DNA from: Methanospirillum stamsii
GTDB taxonomy: Archaea; Halobacteriota; Methanomicrobia; Methanomicrobiales; Methanospirillaceae
Length of the DNA stretch: 64,000 nucleotides
Assembly (NCBI RefSeq): GCF_046244385.1
Contig: NZ_CP176366.1
Span: forward strand, 3,803,518-3,867,517
Reading direction: 5' to 3'
The notes beneath the pieces are model-generated. The model searched no databases. It worked only from the letters and a program-made list of their open reading frames with translations, and was not told where the DNA came from. Shown in pieces: positions 1-8,043 of this stretch. The translations under genes and the position numbers were made by a program. Numbering within the stretch: the stretch's first letter is position 1; each line of letters starts with the position of its first letter.

Positions 1-315
1 ACCCGGATTTATCTCTCCCCTTATTTGAACTTCAAAATCAAGTTCAATACCTCCAAGAAGAACGAATTTTCCCTCTATCCGTGCTCTCATAAAGAGATTT
101 AGATCATACGTGCAATCGATTACCGGTGACTCGGCAAATGAGATCTGATAATCTATCTCAATAAATTCCTGAAGACTTTCAGGAACATCAGGAAATGGAA
201 GAGTATAGGTTCCGGAAAAAACGAGAGAATTACTGCAAAAAGCCACGTGAAGAAAATTGTTGATAAGTCGCTCATGAACCTCTGCGGTGATATAATAGCC
301 TGCAGTAGCGCTCAT
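1..315 (-). CDS. Hypothetical protein, N-terminal part (runs off the left edge)
   Basis: An open frame of 105 codons starts with ATG at 315 and is still open at base 1, so only the N-terminal part is visible. It begins MSATAGYYITAEVHERLINN. The start overlaps the stop of the upstream gene by ATGA (312-315), which supports both the start and translational coupling. The peptide has no signal peptide or membrane segment. It alternates short hydrophobic and charged stretches, as a beta-rich soluble domain would. I recognise no family. It probably works with its upstream neighbour, but the job is unknown. Confidence 0.6.
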   Translation of the reverse strand, partial: MSATAGYYITAEVHERLINNFLHVAFCSNSLVFSGTYTLPFPDVPESLQEFIEIDYQISFAESPVIDCTYDLNLFMRARIEGKFVLLGGIELDFEVQIRGEINPG

Positions 316-665
316 ATTTCGTCCTCCCGGGGCTGAATTTTTCTAACCTTCCCATCGGTTGTGAGAAATACCCGGATAGAAATTGGTTTACCATTTCGAA
401 CCATCGAGTAATAAGGAATCTTATCTTTTGGTACCCCCTCCATCTTATTTCTCAGATCCTCCCGGACCCATTTCTGCCAGTCTCGCTTTAATTTATTTTT
501 TTCTTTATCGCCGTATACTATCCCAAGATCTCGAATAGTTCCCTGGAAATCATCTTTGAATCTTTGAACAAGAGTAGGATCTTTTTTCAGTCTGTCTTTG
601 ATGTCGTCCAGAACAGGATGATGAAATTCCTTGATGGATCGACTATTTGAAATTCTTTTTTTCAT
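312..665 (-). CDS. Small basic hypothetical protein
   Basis: 117 residues, rich in Lys, Arg and Asp, with no signal peptide or membrane helix. The middle (RLKKDPTLVQRFKDDF, then WQKWVREDLRNKM) looks helical. The C-terminus ends in a short beta-like stretch (ISIRVFLTTDGKVRKIQP). The stop codon overlaps the ATG of the next gene (ATGA at 312-315), so the two form a coupled pair on the minus strand. I do not recognise the family. A faint likeness of the helical part to precursor-peptide leaders was considered and not adopted. Confidence 0.6.
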   Translation of the reverse strand: MKKRISNSRSIKEFHHPVLDDIKDRLKKDPTLVQRFKDDFQGTIRDLGIVYGDKEKNKLKRDWQKWVREDLRNKMEGVPKDKIPYYSMVRNGKPISIRVFLTTDGKVRKIQPREDEI

Positions 666-979
666 GCTGATACCTCACACAAACAATAGGAGGTACGCAA
701 TCGAATTGACTATGAAACCATCAATTTACAAGAGACCTCATGCTCTCAAAAAACACACAATCCTGAAAAATTCGTTATTCCGCACTTCCTATAAATAGGT
801 ATAATGTCCATTCGAGTATATTAATATTGCTTTAACATCCGGATTTTTAACTGATAATAATATTCTTTGCTCACGTTATTCTTGAAATACCGTAAAATTC
901 AGCTGATTAAAAAAGGATAAACAAAATTTAGAATGTAATAGGACAAAAATTATATGTTTCAAGCCCGAGAAAAAAATAA
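666..979. other. AT-rich intergenic region with probable promoter for the 312-665 pair
   Basis: No convincing gene. It is AT-rich and contains a near-palindromic TATA-like element (CCTATAAATAGG, 788-799), about 120 bases from the downstream start. I see no other structure. Confidence 0.35.
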
Positions 980-1465
980 TTATCTCTTTAGGAAAGAGAA
1001 AATACACAAAACAGCCATGAATCCGAAAACCACAGTGATTAGTGATATGGGGGACTGAGTTTTTGTTGGAATTGGTGTTGGTTTTTCGGGAACTGTTTCA
1101 GTATTGGATGTCACCGGAGTTGATTCATTACCACTCTCTTCAGGTTTTACATAGTCCGGATTTGCCTGAAGTTTGTCCTTATATAACTCAAGGATGTTCC
1201 TGACTTTTCCGGTTGCACCAACAGAAATTGCTGCCCGGAGTACAGAGGTATCCACACCATTTGACTCAAGGTTTTCAAGAACCGTGGATTGCAATTCAGT
1301 ATCATTGATAATATCCATAGAATTGATATCCATGGTGTTTACCGTTTCAGATACATTCATTCCAGTGTCTTCTGCTAATGATACACCAGTCATAATACAG
1401 AGTATCAAAGCAGTAAGGATACATAAACCCGAGAATCTGACTTTTAATTGCATATGAATGCTCAC
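980..1465 (-). CDS. Secreted protein with C-terminal membrane anchor
   Basis: 161 residues. The N-terminus has a basic stretch and a hydrophobic core ending near VSLAED, a typical Sec signal peptide. ATG at 1453 (residue 5) is an alternative start. The mature part is acidic and Asn/Thr-rich, then comes a Pro/Thr linker (TPIPTKTQSP) and a C-terminal hydrophobic helix ending FLKR. The arrangement signal peptide / domain / Pro-Thr linker / terminal helix is common in archaeal surface proteins held in the membrane by their C-terminus. The domain (about residues 35-105) is not one I recognise. No partner gene is obvious. Confidence 0.7.
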   Translation of the reverse strand: MSIHMQLKVRFSGLCILTALILCIMTGVSLAEDTGMNVSETVNTMDINSMDIINDTELQSTVLENLESNGVDTSVLRAAISVGATGKVRNILELYKDKLQANPDYVKPEESGNESTPVTSNTETVPEKPTPIPTKTQSPISLITVVFGFMAVLCIFSFLKR

Positions 1466-1645
1466 AAATGTGATAATAGTAATTAATTCATTGAGATATA
1501 TACTTTAATACGAACCGTTCTGGAATAATCCAGAAACAACCGTTTTACCGATGAAATGTATAAGTCGTGGTTTTTGGATAACCTTCATTTCAGGTCAACT
1601 TACCCCAACCCTTTACCAGGCACTATAGCTGTTGATAATAACCAA

Positions 1646-1873
1646 TCATTTCAGATATGGAAATTCAATAAGATGACAGATTCCTAAACTACAGATCGGC
1701 ACCAGCAGGAAAAAAATAAATTCCGGCCTGAAATACGCTGTGATGAGTATTAAAACAATACTTCCTATACACGACCGGATCAGAAGAATCGCTGTCTTCT
1801 GATGAGAAGATGCAAAATTACTTGTTATTCTTCCTGGTTCTTTGGAAGTTCTTTTAGTCGCAATACTATTCAT
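1646..1873 (-). CDS. Small two-helix membrane protein, last gene of the SdpI-like operon
   Basis: 75 residues with a polar N-terminus and two hydrophobic helices (ILLIRSCIGSIVLILITAYF, then IFFLLVPICSLGICHLI). It starts 21 bases after the stop of the PH-like gene on the same strand, so it is probably the fourth gene of that operon. The helical hairpin resembles the one in the PH-like protein (TAYF followed by LLxPI in both). It may therefore be a truncated or degenerate paralogue of the neighbour's membrane part. Function unknown. Confidence 0.5.
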   Translation of the reverse strand: MNSIATKRTSKEPGRITSNFASSHQKTAILLIRSCIGSIVLILITAYFRPEFIFFLLVPICSLGICHLIEFPYLK

Positions 1874-1894
1874 GATTAAGAATCCATAATGTCT

Positions 1895-2524
1895 CTAATC
1901 TTCCTTTACTACTCGATTACAGGCATGTCTGAATACGTTTTCAAATACTTCAATCATTTTTTCCGGCTCATCTGTTCCTATCTGTACTCGCTTTCCCGAG
2001 TGTAACGTGAGTTCCAATGCATCAGGACCGGCAATATTATAGAGTGTTCCATGGGGAATCCACCGTACTCCGTATCCATAGTACCAGGGATTTTTTACCA
2101 GGCTGTATGCTTTTATCTTCTCAAATGGAAATGTTCGTTTAATAACAGAAACCGGACCAAATTGGACCTTAATAGCATCTGTAGTTATAATTACAGTCAT
2201 TGTGGAGAAGAACGCCACACCGAATATTAGTGCGAGTATTGGAATCAGAAGTAGCAGGATGATATCCTGACAAAAATATGCGGTGAATAGAAGAATATTC
2301 AGACTGATAATTCCTGCCCATACCTGAACTATCCCTACCTGTTCATGAGAATACTCAAGGTTTTTTGTAAGTCCAGTCGGGTCTTCAGGATTTTTTCCCA
2401 TAGTCAAAACATCCATAACTGAAAATTCCGCCTTTCTGTTCACCGGTTTGTCATGATTTGGGCACCAACCGGTAATTACTGAATCGGTATCTGTAATAAT
2501 CGTAGTATTCATGTTTTCTTTCAT
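1895..2524 (-). CDS. Membrane protein with PH-like (bPH) domain
   Basis: 209 residues from the ATG at 2524, which overlaps the stop of the upstream gene (ATGA, 2521-2524). A longer in-frame start at 2632 lies inside the upstream gene and is unlikely. The N-terminus carries the motif GWCPN, also present in the upstream protein. It is followed by two hydrophobic helices (about residues 70-115) and a beta-rich C-terminal domain with FGPVSVIKRTFPFEKI, GYGVRWIPHGTLYN and VQIGTDEPE. That pattern is typical of small bacterial-type PH domain proteins. It is the third gene of an HTH / SdpI-like / PH operon, so a membrane-stress or immunity role is an inference from context. Confidence 0.72.
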   Translation of the reverse strand: MKENMNTTIITDTDSVITGWCPNHDKPVNRKAEFSVMDVLTMGKNPEDPTGLTKNLEYSHEQVGIVQVWAGIISLNILLFTAYFCQDIILLLLIPILALIFGVAFFSTMTVIITTDAIKVQFGPVSVIKRTFPFEKIKAYSLVKNPWYYGYGVRWIPHGTLYNIAGPDALELTLHSGKRVQIGTDEPEKMIEVFENVFRHACNRVVKED

Positions 2525-3312
2525 ATTGGACTTCCATTCCTGGTATCCATGATTTTTGACAATCGGTACGAATAAACTGCAACATAAAGCGATGCAAGAA
2601 GAACTACCAGCAGTAAGACAAATATTCCCCATATTCCGGCAAAGGGAGCTATCAAAATAACCAATAATCCGGCAGCCATGAATATTTTGCCCCCATGAAC
2701 GTGGGTTTGTTTCCAGATGCGATCATCACGAAGGGTCCAGGGGAACCTGAATCCAACGGTCGTATTCCGTTTGATATAGGGCATGATATAGCCAAGAATT
2801 GCGAAAAAACATCCTATCAGAATCGGAATCATTACCTCCAGTGAGATCATTGTTCCGGATGAAACGAGGAGCACAAGGATCTCTATTCCATACAGGAGAG
2901 AGATAGTAGAACAGATAATCACCTGATAAAAATCACCTGAAGCCTCCAGGTTTTCTTTCATCTTTTCAAACCGGGGAAGAAGATTTAAGAATAGGGCCAT
3001 TATCAGGATAATTGCCGGAAGACCAAATGCTCCGGATAGTTTATCAGAAAACCGGTCTGCATCCCCCTGGATATTCCAGTGAACCGGCACGATTTCTGGA
3101 AGATATGGCAAAAAAGCAAGAGCCGTGAGAAATGAAAGCCCTACCACTATCCAGGTAAGCTGGAAGAATAACAGCCCTCTTCCGGATATCGGACTTCCTT
3201 TTTCAACGATATTCAGATAAGAAGGGATTTCTATAGCGGTATGAATGGCACTGCTATTCGGACACCAACCCATCCAGGAATAGACTTTTTTTGATATTCC
3301 CATGTGACTCAT
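2521..3312 (-). CDS. SdpI-family / DUF1648 membrane protein with N-terminal GWCPN motif
   Basis: 263 residues, multi-helix membrane protein. Residues 45-130 carry the DUF1648 signature (IVPVHWNIQGDADRFSDK). The C-terminal half has the SdpI-type motif TTVGFRFPWTLRDDRIWKQT followed by hydrophobic helices. In Bacillus, SdpI is both the immunity protein against a secreted toxin and a sensor that titrates its regulator; whether this relative does the same is not known. The N-terminus has MGWCPNS, matching the next gene's GWCPN. The start at 3312 overlaps the regulator's stop (ATGA); ATG at 3303 is an alternative. The HTH gene directly upstream makes the parallel with an sdpR-sdpI pair plausible. 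Confidence 0.8.
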   Translation of the reverse strand: MSHMGISKKVYSWMGWCPNSSAIHTAIEIPSYLNIVEKGSPISGRGLLFFQLTWIVVGLSFLTALAFLPYLPEIVPVHWNIQGDADRFSDKLSGAFGLPAIILIMALFLNLLPRFEKMKENLEASGDFYQVIICSTISLLYGIEILVLLVSSGTMISLEVMIPILIGCFFAILGYIMPYIKRNTTVGFRFPWTLRDDRIWKQTHVHGGKIFMAAGLLVILIAPFAGIWGIFVLLLVVLLASLYVAVYSYRLSKIMDTRNGSPI

Positions 3313-3755
3313 AACGCCTCCAGTAATTTTTTAAATAACTCATCAGCCATTTTTGTCGGATCTTCTGTTTTTTCAATGATTATTCCAAGTTCTCCGGCAT
3401 AATCCCAGAGTAACTCGATACACTCGGTATATAGGGGGCAACTATTACAATCCCCTTCGTGTTCATACCAGACCTGCATGCCATGTTTTTGTGAAATAAA
3501 GATAATTGCCCTGGTCTGAAACGGAATTGACCTCCCAATGAGAACGCCCCGTTCGGAATTTACCTTTTCAATGGAGATCTGGTTTGCACGTGCCATATCC
3601 TCAAGGGCAGACCCGATCTTCTTATCAACACTCAGAAGAGCCCGTGACACTGCCTGTCTTGAGATACCCAGCAGATTTGCGATGGTTATATTAGGAGTTC
3701 CGTCTCTCCGCATAATCCAGAACTGAAACTGCTTTTCATCCGTTGGTATATGCAC
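3309..3755 (-). CDS. Tfx/HTH-type transcriptional regulator with C-terminal Cys cluster
   Basis: 148 residues with GTG start (3753-3755), lying two bases from a perfect inverted repeat. Residues 10-45 form a helix-turn-helix (ITIANLLGISRQAVSRALLS). The middle (GVLIGRSIPFQTRAIIF) is a short sensory-like beta segment. GDCNSCPLYTEC near residue 105 gives three Cys (C-x2-C-x5-C) that could bind metal or act as a redox switch. It is the first gene of an operon with the SdpI-like and PH-like genes, each joined by ATGA overlaps. The adjacent palindrome suggests that it represses its own operon (inference). Confidence 0.8.
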   Translation of the reverse strand: MHIPTDEKQFQFWIMRRDGTPNITIANLLGISRQAVSRALLSVDKKIGSALEDMARANQISIEKVNSERGVLIGRSIPFQTRAIIFISQKHGMQVWYEHEGDCNSCPLYTECIELLWDYAGELGIIIEKTEDPTKMADELFKKLLEAL

Positions 3756-3756
3756 A

Positions 3757-3778
3757 TGTCAACATTGTAGTGTTGACA
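3757..3778. promoter_or_regulatory. Operator-like perfect inverted repeat before the HTH/SdpI operon
   Basis: TGTCAACA (3757-3764), six-base spacer, TGTTGACA (3771-3778): both 8-base arms match exactly. It sits between the GTG start at 3755 and an AT-rich TATA-like stretch just beyond (minus-strand reading CTTATATTG). A bound dimer would cover the transcription start and the ribosome site. The size fits a dimeric HTH protein, most simply the operon's own regulator. Confidence 0.7.
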
Positions 3779-3838
3779 ATATAAGTTTTCTGATGGTACC
3801 AGACGAGAAATTATTACAGAAAAAAGATTTCAAAAAAA

Positions 3839-4687
3839 TTAGCGGAAATAATCCACAATATTCCGGAATAACCTCATATTTATGGACTCTGACGGAACCG
3901 GAAGTTGCTTTCGCTTGAGTATCTCTTTTTGTAGTGTCCAGTCATACTGGTTTACAAACTCCATTGCTCGTTCCGGATGGGGCATCATTGCCAGAACTTT
4001 CCCATCTGCAGAGGTAATTCCGGCAATATCAGCAGTCGAACCATTCGGATTAAAGGGATACTCTCCATCGGCAGGTCTTAAATCCTCCCGGCAGTACGTA
4101 AATGCAATCATCTTCTGACTCTTCAGACGTTTCAGAACCTCCGGAGAACATGAAAAATTTCCTTCCCCGTGAGATACCGGACAGACTATCCGTTCTATCC
4201 CTTTTGTCCAGAGATTCTCGAAGGCGGGTTTTATTGTTACATACCGGCACTCAAGCACTCCTTTCCGGTTAGGCATAAGAGCAATATCCCGGTTATACTG
4301 CTTATCAAATGCCGGAACAAGCCCAAGATTTGCGAGTATCTGAAACCCGTTACAGATACCGAGCACCAGATTGTCTTCTTCAAGAAATTCGGTCAGATCA
4401 TTCCAGAGATTATTCCGGACCCGGTTTGCATAGGCATTCCCGGCACCAGTATCATCACCGTAAGAAAACCCTCCCGGAAACACAAGCAGTCGATAATCGG
4501 TCATCCGGAATTTGCGATCGATGAGATCATTGATATGGACGATATCTGCATCCATTCCGGCACGAAGAAGGGCCTCTTTCGTCTCCATCTCGGAGTTTAT
4601 CCCGTACCCGCTCATAATGAGGGCCTTGTCCGGAATCAGTTCCTCTCCGGACACCTTTGTTGAGGATGAAAAAACTGCCTGAGTCAT
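3839..4687 (-). CDS. purQ: Phosphoribosylformylglycinamidine synthase, glutaminase subunit PurQ
   Basis: 282 residues from ATG at 4687. It sits one base after the purL stop and behind a strong Shine-Dalgarno (GGAGGG), so the longer frame to 4726 is rejected. PurQ releases ammonia from glutamine for the FGAR to FGAM step of purine synthesis. Class I glutamine amidotransferase features are visible: FPGGFSYGDD, the nucleophile Cys in LGICNGFQ, and the His/Glu pair in MMPHPERAM near the C-terminus. The protein is longer than typical bacterial PurQ (about 225-230 residues). It is transcribed with purL. Confidence 0.95.
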   Translation of the reverse strand: MTQAVFSSSTKVSGEELIPDKALIMSGYGINSEMETKEALLRAGMDADIVHINDLIDRKFRMTDYRLLVFPGGFSYGDDTGAGNAYANRVRNNLWNDLTEFLEEDNLVLGICNGFQILANLGLVPAFDKQYNRDIALMPNRKGVLECRYVTIKPAFENLWTKGIERIVCPVSHGEGNFSCSPEVLKRLKSQKMIAFTYCREDLRPADGEYPFNPNGSTADIAGITSADGKVLAMMPHPERAMEFVNQYDWTLQKEILKRKQLPVPSESINMRLFRNIVDYFR

Positions 4688-4688
4688 G

Positions 4689-7628
4689 TTAGTACCCTCC
4701 GAATGGTTTCTTATACGCAGTTTCAAGGTCGCTGACCGGCACTGCTACCCGGAATCCTTTACCGGTGATCTGCAGACTCTTCCCGGTTACCCGGCCAATA
4801 AGAAATGCATCATAGCCCATTGCAAGTTCAAACGAGCGTTTCTTATCCGGTGCAATCGTGACGATAAACCTTCCGAGCGTTTCAGAAAAGAGAGAATAAT
4901 CAGGCCTCATGTCTCCGGAGATGGTGACATCCATACCAATTCGTCCGGCAATTGCAACTTTCGCAAGGGCTATTGCAAGACCTCCATGAGTTACCGGAAA
5001 AGCGGATGCGACAAGATCATGAAGGATGGCATTTGATAACCGCTTATATCGTGCTTTCATTGCCGCAATATCAATATCCGGCACCGTTCCGCCGGAACAG
5101 CCAAGGTGGGCAAAATACTCTGATCCACCGCATTCCTCCCGGGTCTCTCCAATCAGATACACAAGATCTCCTTCTACCTTTGCATCAAGCGAGACCGCCT
5201 TTGTCACGTCCGGATGAATACCGATAGAAGATACGAGAAGTGTCGGTGGCACCGAGACCTTTACCCGGTTGTTCTGCTCATCATACCCGGAGAAATCATT
5301 AAACATGCTGTCTTTTCCGGAGATAAACGGGGTCTCAAAACCGGTTGCTCCATCATAACACCCGATTGCAGCATGCCTTAACTGGGAAAGCCTTCCGGGA
5401 TCATCAGACGAACACCAACAGAAATTATCAAGAATGGCTATCGCTTCAAGGGGGATTCCAAGAGCGATAAGTCCACGGATAGCAGTATCAATACAGGCAA
5501 CAGCCATCCGATAGGAATCAATTTCAGAATAGGACGGGAAGATACCCTGTGAGAGTCCCACTCCTTTCTTTGATCCGGGAACAACCTTTGTCAGGGTTGC
5601 CATTCCCTGAACCCTGCCGGTTCCCTGGACCGGACCGAGCACATGCCCTCCCTGCACGGTATGGTCATACTGAAGAGAGATGAACTCCTTTGAGCAGATA
5701 TTTTTCCGGGAAAGCATCTCCTTTACCATCTCATCCAGATTATCCGGACATGGAGGGACAGGAGTTGTTGACACCGGAGCAGGAGGCGTTGTCCGGAGGT
5801 GTTTTACCGGAAGACCGTCATGCAGGAAGGATAGTTCAATATCCATCACCACCGCTCCGTTGAACTCAACCACACACCGACCAGAATTGGTAAACTCTCC
5901 GATAACCGTTCCCTCAACCTCCCGACGACGAAGTAAACTCATGAACTCATCAAGTTTTTCCGGGGGAACGGCGAGAGTCATCCGTTCCTGTGATTCAGAG
6001 ATCCAGATCTCCCACGGTGCCATTCCCGGATATTTCAGGGGAACTTTGTCCAGAAAAACATGACAACCGTTACATTCCTTCGCCATCTCTGCAACCGAAC
6101 AAGAGATACCGCCAGCCCCGTTATCGGTAATACTATGGTAAAGACCGAGATCCCGGGCTTCCTTCACGATAACATCTGATACCTTCTTCTGGGTTATTGG
6201 ATCCCCAATCTGCACGGCAGTAACCGGACTTCCCGGATCAAGTGCTTCGGATGAGAACGTTGCTCCATGAATCCCGTCTTTTCCAACCCGGCCCCCGACC
6301 ATAACAATATGATCGCCCGGCTGTGCCTGTTTCTCATGAAGGTTCCGGGAACCATCAGTTCTTGGCATAATACCGACTGTTCCGGCAAAAACCAGAGGTT
6401 TACCCACATACCGGTCATCAAACCAGACAAATCCCTGGGGAGTCGGGATACCGGAACAATTTCCTCCAACGCCCACTCCGGATACAACACCGTCCAGAAT
6501 CCGCCGAGGTGAAAGGATTGGATTTGACTTGTCTTTTCCTCTGAACAGGGCCGGACTTTTCTCCGGATCTCCAACACAGAATCCGTATATATTAATACAG
6601 GGCTTTGCCCCAAGACCAAAACCGATAGTATCCCGATTTACCCCCACGATTCCGGTAAGAGCACCGCCAAAGGGATCAAGTGCTGACGGGGAATTATGCG
6701 TCTCAACCTTGTGGGTGACCAGGTACTGATCATCAAAAATTATCCCGCCGGAGTTATCGGAAAAGACACTCAAACAGATATCCTTGTCTCCTCTCTCCTG
6801 CCGGATTCTATTGGTAGCCGCCTGGATACAGGTTTTATACAGGCCTTTTGGCATATCATCATCCAGGGGTGAAGCAAAGATAGTGTGTTTACAATGCTCA
6901 CTCCATGTCTGGGCAAGTGACTCTATCTCGATATCAGTAGGTTTTCTCCCTTTCGTTGCAAAATAATCCCGGATAGCATGAAGCTGGGCCAGGTCAAGAG
7001 CAAGTGGTCCTCTCCGCTGACCTGTCTCCGAATCGACAATTCCCTCTTTTCCAATCCGGATTAGATCTGGGTCATCAAGATCCAGGGAAACCAATTCAGC
7101 AGCAGGGAGTTCATGGAGATCTACAAGAGGGATTACGACATCCATGCCCTTTGTTCCATACTCTGCCCTGCTTTTAATATGCACCCGGTGTATCAGCGGG
7201 TTTGCAAGCGTGGTTGCAAGGTTCTGCAGGGCATCCGGAGATAGTTTTCCGGTGACAAAGAAGAGCTGCGAAGAATAGACCGCTTCTCCTGGCTCAAATT
7301 TTCTCTTTATATAGTCTTCGATGGTCTGCCTTGCAGTAGTACCAACGTTATCGGTGACACCAGGAAGGAAACCAACCTCGATGGCTGAATCAAAGAATGC
7401 AACCGTAGCCTTATCCACGGTAAAGGTCTGCACAACCGGGTTTGCAAGCTGGATTCCAATCTCCCGGAGTTCTTCAGGACTAAAATCGCAGGAGGTTGTG
7501 TAGACAGTATAGATATCTATTACATGGAGTTCTTCAATGGGGAACCCAAGTGAGCGTATTCGATTGGTTCTCACGGTAAGGCGGGGATCATTTTTATAAC
7601 GGACTTCTATCCGGTGGACATATGCCAT
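4689..7628 (-). CDS. purL: Phosphoribosylformylglycinamidine synthase PurL with N-terminal PurS-like modules
   Basis: 979 residues, cytoplasmic. It converts FGAR plus ammonia and ATP to FGAM. The PurL core starts near residue 200 and has WSEHCKHTIF (around residue 240), VFSDNSGGI, THKVETHNSPS and GGNCSGIPTP, then a second AIR-synthase-like half (FISGKDSMFND, VTHGGLAIALAKVA). The first 170 residues are two PurS-like units, each ending in LANP (QLANPVVQTFTV and TLANPLIHRVHI). Small PurL is about 720-750 residues and needs a separate PurS; the large eukaryotic/proteobacterial type includes PurQ. This protein is intermediate: PurS-like domains are fused but PurQ is separate, directly downstream. 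No separate purS is seen here. Confidence 0.95.
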   Translation of the reverse strand: MAYVHRIEVRYKNDPRLTVRTNRIRSLGFPIEELHVIDIYTVYTTSCDFSPEELREIGIQLANPVVQTFTVDKATVAFFDSAIEVGFLPGVTDNVGTTARQTIEDYIKRKFEPGEAVYSSQLFFVTGKLSPDALQNLATTLANPLIHRVHIKSRAEYGTKGMDVVIPLVDLHELPAAELVSLDLDDPDLIRIGKEGIVDSETGQRRGPLALDLAQLHAIRDYFATKGRKPTDIEIESLAQTWSEHCKHTIFASPLDDDMPKGLYKTCIQAATNRIRQERGDKDICLSVFSDNSGGIIFDDQYLVTHKVETHNSPSALDPFGGALTGIVGVNRDTIGFGLGAKPCINIYGFCVGDPEKSPALFRGKDKSNPILSPRRILDGVVSGVGVGGNCSGIPTPQGFVWFDDRYVGKPLVFAGTVGIMPRTDGSRNLHEKQAQPGDHIVMVGGRVGKDGIHGATFSSEALDPGSPVTAVQIGDPITQKKVSDVIVKEARDLGLYHSITDNGAGGISCSVAEMAKECNGCHVFLDKVPLKYPGMAPWEIWISESQERMTLAVPPEKLDEFMSLLRRREVEGTVIGEFTNSGRCVVEFNGAVVMDIELSFLHDGLPVKHLRTTPPAPVSTTPVPPCPDNLDEMVKEMLSRKNICSKEFISLQYDHTVQGGHVLGPVQGTGRVQGMATLTKVVPGSKKGVGLSQGIFPSYSEIDSYRMAVACIDTAIRGLIALGIPLEAIAILDNFCWCSSDDPGRLSQLRHAAIGCYDGATGFETPFISGKDSMFNDFSGYDEQNNRVKVSVPPTLLVSSIGIHPDVTKAVSLDAKVEGDLVYLIGETREECGGSEYFAHLGCSGGTVPDIDIAAMKARYKRLSNAILHDLVASAFPVTHGGLAIALAKVAIAGRIGMDVTISGDMRPDYSLFSETLGRFIVTIAPDKKRSFELAMGYDAFLIGRVTGKSLQITGKGFRVAVPVSDLETAYKKPFGGY

Positions 7629-7748
7629 GGGTACCTGGGTACTTAATGGTTTTTTTAAGCAAAATAAGTATCAAACAAAAGGTATCCTGAGTAGTGCCGG
7701 ATACCCTCATTCCATCCCGGTTTACTCTCCCCCTCTGACCGGACAGTA

Positions 7749-7991
7749 ATGAAGAGATCATCTCCGGAAACGGGGAATATAGGCAGGAATACGGTTACTG
7801 TGGTCGGTTGGATCATCAGACAGGAATCGGTTGACGGGCTGGTCCGGCGCATGACCAGGGAGATCTCCAGACTCCCGGTAAGCATAATCTTTACCGATGA
7901 CCGTAATTACCATCACCGGTTGTCCGGACAATTTTTAGAAGCATTTCAAAATCCTTTCTTTGCCAACGGTATGATGAATAACTTTTTTTAG
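7749..7991 (+). CDS. Doubtful small ORF between purL and the acetyltransferase
   Basis: 80 residues (MKRSSPETGNIGRNTVTVVG...). It has no signal peptide, no recognised domain and no clear ribosome site. It fills a 415-base gap between divergently transcribed genes. The codon use (CCGG-rich) resembles real genes of the window, but the opposite strand is open over much of the same stretch (7655-7885), so it may be a gene remnant or chance. Confidence 0.25.
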   Translation: MKRSSPETGNIGRNTVTVVGWIIRQESVDGLVRRMTREISRLPVSIIFTDDRNYHHRLSGQFLEAFQNPFFANGMMNNFF

Positions 7992-8043
7992 ATAATATGG
8001 TGCTTACCCATACTCTTATCCGGCTAAATTTTCAAGATGATAT

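Noticed and set aside
312..665. Likeness of the 117-residue protein to nitrile-hydratase-type leader peptides
   Set aside because: Only a short helical stretch is similar; there is no Gly-Gly cleavage site, no Cys/Ser/Thr core and no modifying enzyme nearby.
4169..4663. 164-codon plus-strand frame inside purQ
   Set aside because: Antisense to purQ, whose catalytic motifs are complete.
7655..7885. 76-codon frame on the minus strand after purL's start region
   Set aside because: Overlaps the plus-strand frame at 7749, lacks a ribosome site, and its sequence resembles an antisense reading.
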